Assembly (NCBI GenBank): GCA_004154925.1
Contig: QJNS01000069.1
Span: 186,001-250,000 of the forward strand
Source: Monosporascus cannonballus
Taxonomy: Eukaryota; Ascomycota; Sordariomycetes; Xylariales
DNA: 64,000 bases
Direction: 5' to 3'
Positions 61,273-64,000 of this stretch are shown here, piece by piece. Every line of letters starts with the position of its first letter. Positions within the stretch are counted from its first letter, which is position 1. The notes beneath the pieces are model-generated. The model saw nothing but the letters and a program-made list of their open reading frames with translations, ran no database searches and was not told where the DNA came from. A program made the translations under genes and the position numbers.

Positions 61273-62130
61273 TGGCTGCTGCTTTTATACTTATAGCAAA
61301 AGCAGATCGAGGATTTGCTCAACCAGGGCCAGCACTTACGTACGTACGGCAGGCGTACCACCGGCAGACGCCGCAGCACCAGTAAGCGCACCCGTACTTT
61401 TCTGATTTTCCTTTTGCTTTTCGAAAAACATACGAATAGCCGTACGAAAACGGTCCATTTTCTATAATCTCGGTTAACATTTTTCTCAAAATATAAAAAC
61501 GGTGATAAAAAAGAATATATATAACGGAAAAAGTTATTTTCGAACGCTTTTATAAGATATATTACGGCGGCGCAAATAATAATAAAATTACGATTAATAA
61601 TTAATAAAAGAAATTCCTAAGGAACAAAAAAATACGCATACCAATACGTAAATATGCCCGGAAACGTAACGTTAATAACGATTGCTTACGGCGGCGTCGT
61701 AATACGTACCGTCGGAACGGCCGGCAAACGCGGAACGCAAGCAGCCGAGGTAAGGTTCGGCGCGGCGCGTTTTACGTACGAGGCACTGGCGGGACGGGCG
61801 AACGGGCGTTACCGGGGTCGCGGGCGCGGGAATAAACGCGGGCGCGGACGAGGCAGAAACGTCCTGCTTATGTTCGGCGTCGGCCGCAACGTTTATGGCA
61901 GTAACGGCGGCAACGGCGGCGGTAATAATGTCGGCGGCGGCAACGTCGGCAGCGGCGGCATCCGTACGCGTTACGCGCGTTACGTAAACGCGAACGGCCG
62001 TAATACATTAAATTTAAAACAATATATATTATAATTATTACTAATAAAGTTAAGCAAAATTACTTAATAATAATAATATTTATATTATTATTAATATGTA
62101 TATTATTATTAATATGTATAACGTACGACA
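61273..62130 (+). repeat. Right copia LTR (about 858 bp), largely spared by RIP
   Basis: It begins TGGCTGCTGCTTTTATAC and ends near ACGTACGACA. Much of it is GC-rich: 61640-62000 is dense in CGG/CGC. The matching part of the central LTR is AT-rich. A 126-codon open frame (61654-62034, RG- and GGN-rich) and a minus-strand frame (about 61300-61460) lie inside it; as LTR sequence neither is likely to be a gene. The exact right end is uncertain by about 10 bp because a Pogo-like element seems to begin there. Confidence 0.65.
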
Positions 62131-62163
62131 CAAGCGAGCGAGACACATAAGCGAGCGAAACAC
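62131..62163. repeat. Short direct repeats next to the Pogo-like fragment
   Basis: Two near-identical 15-16-bp units, AAGCGAGCGAGACACAT and AAGCGAGCGAAACAC, lie 64-95 bp beyond the stop of the transposase fragment. Subterminal or terminal repeats at this position are common in Pogo/Fot1-type elements, so this may be the element's end; TATAACGTACG just outside includes a TA that could be its target site. Confidence 0.5.
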
Positions 62164-62226
62164 TTTTTGGCACCTTATAACAACAAATTTAAATAACTTA
62201 ATAACAACACATCGTATTGATTTAAA

Positions 62227-62406
62227 TTAATCGGATTCTTTTTCGCTAAACGTATTTACAGCTTTATTACAAGTACGCGCATTATGTCCAGGCTTGCCGT
62301 AGACGCCACACTTCCGTTCTTTGGTTTCAACCCTTTTGTAACGACCACCTTTAGCCGCTGTAGGCTGCACTTTTTTACCACCCCCATTCCCAAAATATAC
62401 TATTTA
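62227..62406 (-). pseudogene. C-terminal fragment of a Pogo/Fot1-type DDE transposase with zinc knuckle
   Basis: One minus-strand frame reads GNGGGKKVQPTAAKGG, then KRVETKERKCGVYGKPGHNA, RTC and NKAVNTFSEKESD before TAA (stop at 62227-62229). The CxxC-Gk-GHN-RTC zinc knuckle near the C-terminus is typical of fungal Pogo/Fot1 (DDE_1) transposases, which cut and paste their own element. Here the second Cys is Tyr (TGC to TAC, RIP-type). Upstream codons run into stops and then into the plus-strand Ty3-5 element, so the catalytic part is gone. Base composition of this stretch is nearly balanced. Confidence 0.8.
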
Positions 62407-62870
62407 CCAGAAAATACTATCGGTAAACTCTTATAACTTATTACATTTTACCGTTTGTTATTAAGACGATTATTTCGTTTATTTCAAAGCTAAGGAAAAT
62501 AATGATTTTTGGCCTAAATAGGACGAAGAAATACCTACCGAACCAGACGACGAATGCCGATGCACAGAAACCTCCCGATAGCCCGAATACCCCAGGTCTT
62601 ATCACTTATATTCTAATTCGGAACGGAATCGAAAAGCCATATCGTAAAAATACTTATATTACGCCCTAACGCTTTATATTCAATACGAGCTCTTAAATAT
62701 AGAAATATCTCCTTCGGAGGTACACCTTTTTAACCTTATAATTTACAAAATGTAAAATTAAGAGTCGAACCAAAAGAAAACAGTTATTTTCGGATATTAA
62801 TTGGGCAAAAAAAATGGTATAAGTATATAAATAATCACTGTACCAAATATGCGGCTAAGAAAGCTCGAAA

Positions 62871-63300
62871 ATGGAAACGCCTTTTTGCAAGCAAATTACG
62901 CCAATCAAAAAACGACAAAAGCTTTCGAAAGTAAGGTATCGAAAAGTCCTAATATATAAGACCTTATATAAAGTAATAAAAGAATTACGCAGCCAGATCG
63001 AAATTTCTTTGCGATATAAAGATAAAATATTTAAAGCCATAATCGACTTAAAAGCCAAAGGAAATTTTATTTTTTCTTTAATAACAAAAAAATATCAGAT
63101 TCCTTAAAAATATAAATTAAAGTCTTATAAGTTACGTATAGTAGACCGAAGCTTATCAATTTATAAAAATGGACGAATTTTGCGAAAAACTAAGAAACTT
63201 CTAATACAAATCCAAGAACATTAAGAATAAATTTCGTTAAATATTGCCGATATTTCCGGATATGATATTATCCTGGGAATGTTATAGCTTAAATTTAACA
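62871..63300 (+). pseudogene. Ty3-5 protease remnant
   Basis: The 78-codon open part (62871-63107) holds a basic N-terminal region (KKRQKLSKVRYRKV) and then IDLKAKGNFIFSLITKKYQI, where the active-site D-S-G-A has become D-L-K-A. After a gap with stops, NIADISGYDIILGMLW at about 63.24-63.29 kb supplies the C-terminal ILG block. The active-site change means this copy could not process Gag-Pol even without the stops. Confidence 0.7.
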
Positions 63301-63639
63301 ATTTATATATTAATTAGAAATATTAAATACTTTTATAAAAAAACGAACTACCCGAAGAAAATAATTAAAAGATTTGTTATGTTATTAAGGAAATTCAGAT
63401 TATGGATTAAGTTTTTACAATATTACCTGAGTATCGACGATTCAAAAAACTGTTCAAAAACAAAGAAAATTATAAATTACCGCCATACGGTTAATGGAAC
63501 TATAGAATACCCATTAAAAAAAGATACCATTTTAAATTTCATAAGATTTATTATATGAACTCTAATAAATCGAAAGTTTTTTGGAAAAGCATTTAATTTG
63601 ATTTAAAAAAAAGAATATATTTAACCTTTTGATTCTCCC

Positions 63640-64000
63640 GTTGGATACCTTATTCTCATAGTACCAAAAATTAAGGATAAAAAGTAAAAGATCGATAAAA
63701 ACGGAAATTTAATTTTCAGAAAAATAATTAATTATAAATAGCTAAATAATATTATAATTAAGAGTTAATATCTTTTAACCTTTATAAATACGTTAAAAAA
63801 ACGCTAACAAAATTAAATAATTTATTGTACTTAATTTTCGAAACGGCTATTACCGTATCAAAATGGCCAAAAGAGAAAAATGGAAAACGGCATTTAGAAT
63901 AATATATGGATTTTACGAATACAGAATAATACCTATAGGACTTATTAATGCTCCCGTCAGTTTTTAACGATTAATTATAATTACTTTCAGAAAATTCCTA
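63640..64000 (+). pseudogene. Ty3-5 reverse transcriptase N-terminal half
   Basis: Block order: SPVGYLILIVPK (SP.GAPILFV.K), a degraded LNNIIIKS-YLLTFINTL (LN..TIKN+YPLPLI..L), then a frame change to NGYYRIKMAKREKWKTAF and YGFYEYRIIPIGLINAPVSF (AYH.IR...GEEWKTAFRTRYG.YEY.VMPFGL.NAPA.FQ). The catalytic YLDD would lie beyond base 64000. It contains a +1 shift and several stops. Confidence 0.75.

Larger units (their letters stand above)
62441..64000 (+). mobile_element. Ty3-5: plus-strand Ty3/gypsy element running off the right edge
   Basis: The gag tail (about 62.5-62.85 kb) is followed by protease (62871-63300) and RT (63640 to the window end). Protease pieces are FKAIIDLKAKGNFIFSLI (pattern ALIDSGA.GNFIS...) and, later, DISGYDIILGMLW (ILGMPWL). 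RT pieces include SPVGYLILIVPK, then frame-shifted YRIKMAKREKWKTAF, YGFYEYRI and GLINAPVSF at the end. No LTR is visible in the window. It is degraded by stops, though fewer than in the left block. The left boundary against the Pogo-like fragment is approximate. Confidence 0.75.

Noticed and set aside
61300..61460. Minus-strand frame starting MDRFRTAIRMFFEKQKEN
   Set aside because: It also lies inside the right copia LTR, is short, ends in a stop and has no conserved counterpart in the central LTR. No family recognised.
61654..62034. 126-codon open frame, Arg-Gly-rich then Gly-Asn-rich, resembling an RGG-box protein
   Set aside because: It lies wholly inside the right copia LTR, and the aligned central LTR (55220-55480) does not keep the frame. 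CpG-rich, low-complexity sequence readily gives such frames.
1..64000. Search for tRNA genes, rRNA, CRISPR arrays, bacterial promoters and replication origins
   Set aside because: None seen. The sequence has spliceosomal introns, LTR retrotransposons and RIP, so bacterial features are not expected.

Overview
The window looks like nuclear DNA of a filamentous ascomycete (Pezizomycotina). About 62 kb is very AT-rich, crowded with TpA and TTAA and poor in CpA/TpG. Retrotransposon coding frames can still be followed through it, but they are broken by stops of the kind produced when CAA, CAG, CGA or TGG become TAA, TAG, TGA or TAG/TGA. This is the signature of repeat-induced point mutation (RIP), so the window reads as an AT-rich transposon isochore. 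I found no tRNA, rRNA, CRISPR or prokaryotic features.

Layout (working names are mine). Left block, 1-25.8 kb, minus strand: an old Ty3-like element (Ty3-2; 4006-6332, 13377-17502 and probably 24437-25834) split by two younger insertions. These are Ty3-3a (6333-13371, with LTRs and a perfect GTTTT target duplication) and Ty3-1b (17503-24436, with LTRs). A second copy of family 1, Ty3-1a, runs from the window edge to 4005. A 282-bp MITE-like element lies at 25835-26116. A plus-strand Ty3 element (Ty3-4a, 26117-31387) follows.

Centre, about 32.34-34.38 kb: a 2-kb island of balanced base composition that escaped RIP. It carries the only intact gene, a secreted carbohydrate esterase family 1 acetylxylan esterase (minus strand, 32649-33582, one 55-nt intron). 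Its upstream region has a 42-43-bp tandem repeat, a TATA-like box and a GGCTAA motif.

Right block: unassigned AT-rich DNA (34386-37982); Ty3-4b (37983-44291, minus, two 369-bp LTRs); an LTR fragment; and Ty3-3b (44531-50468, plus). Ty3-3b holds a second copy of the MITE-like element and a separate 129-bp TG...CA insertion. Next comes a Ty1/copia array in which two internal regions share a central LTR (50469-62130). A Pogo-like transposase tail follows (62227-62406, minus), and a last plus-strand Ty3 element runs off the right edge.

The elements show a relative order of events: Ty3-2 was in place before Ty3-3a and Ty3-1b landed in it, and the MITE-like element moved after Ty3-3b had inserted. 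RIP has silenced nearly everything except the esterase island, the right copia LTR and a few short stretches. All domain boundaries in degraded elements are by-eye approximations.
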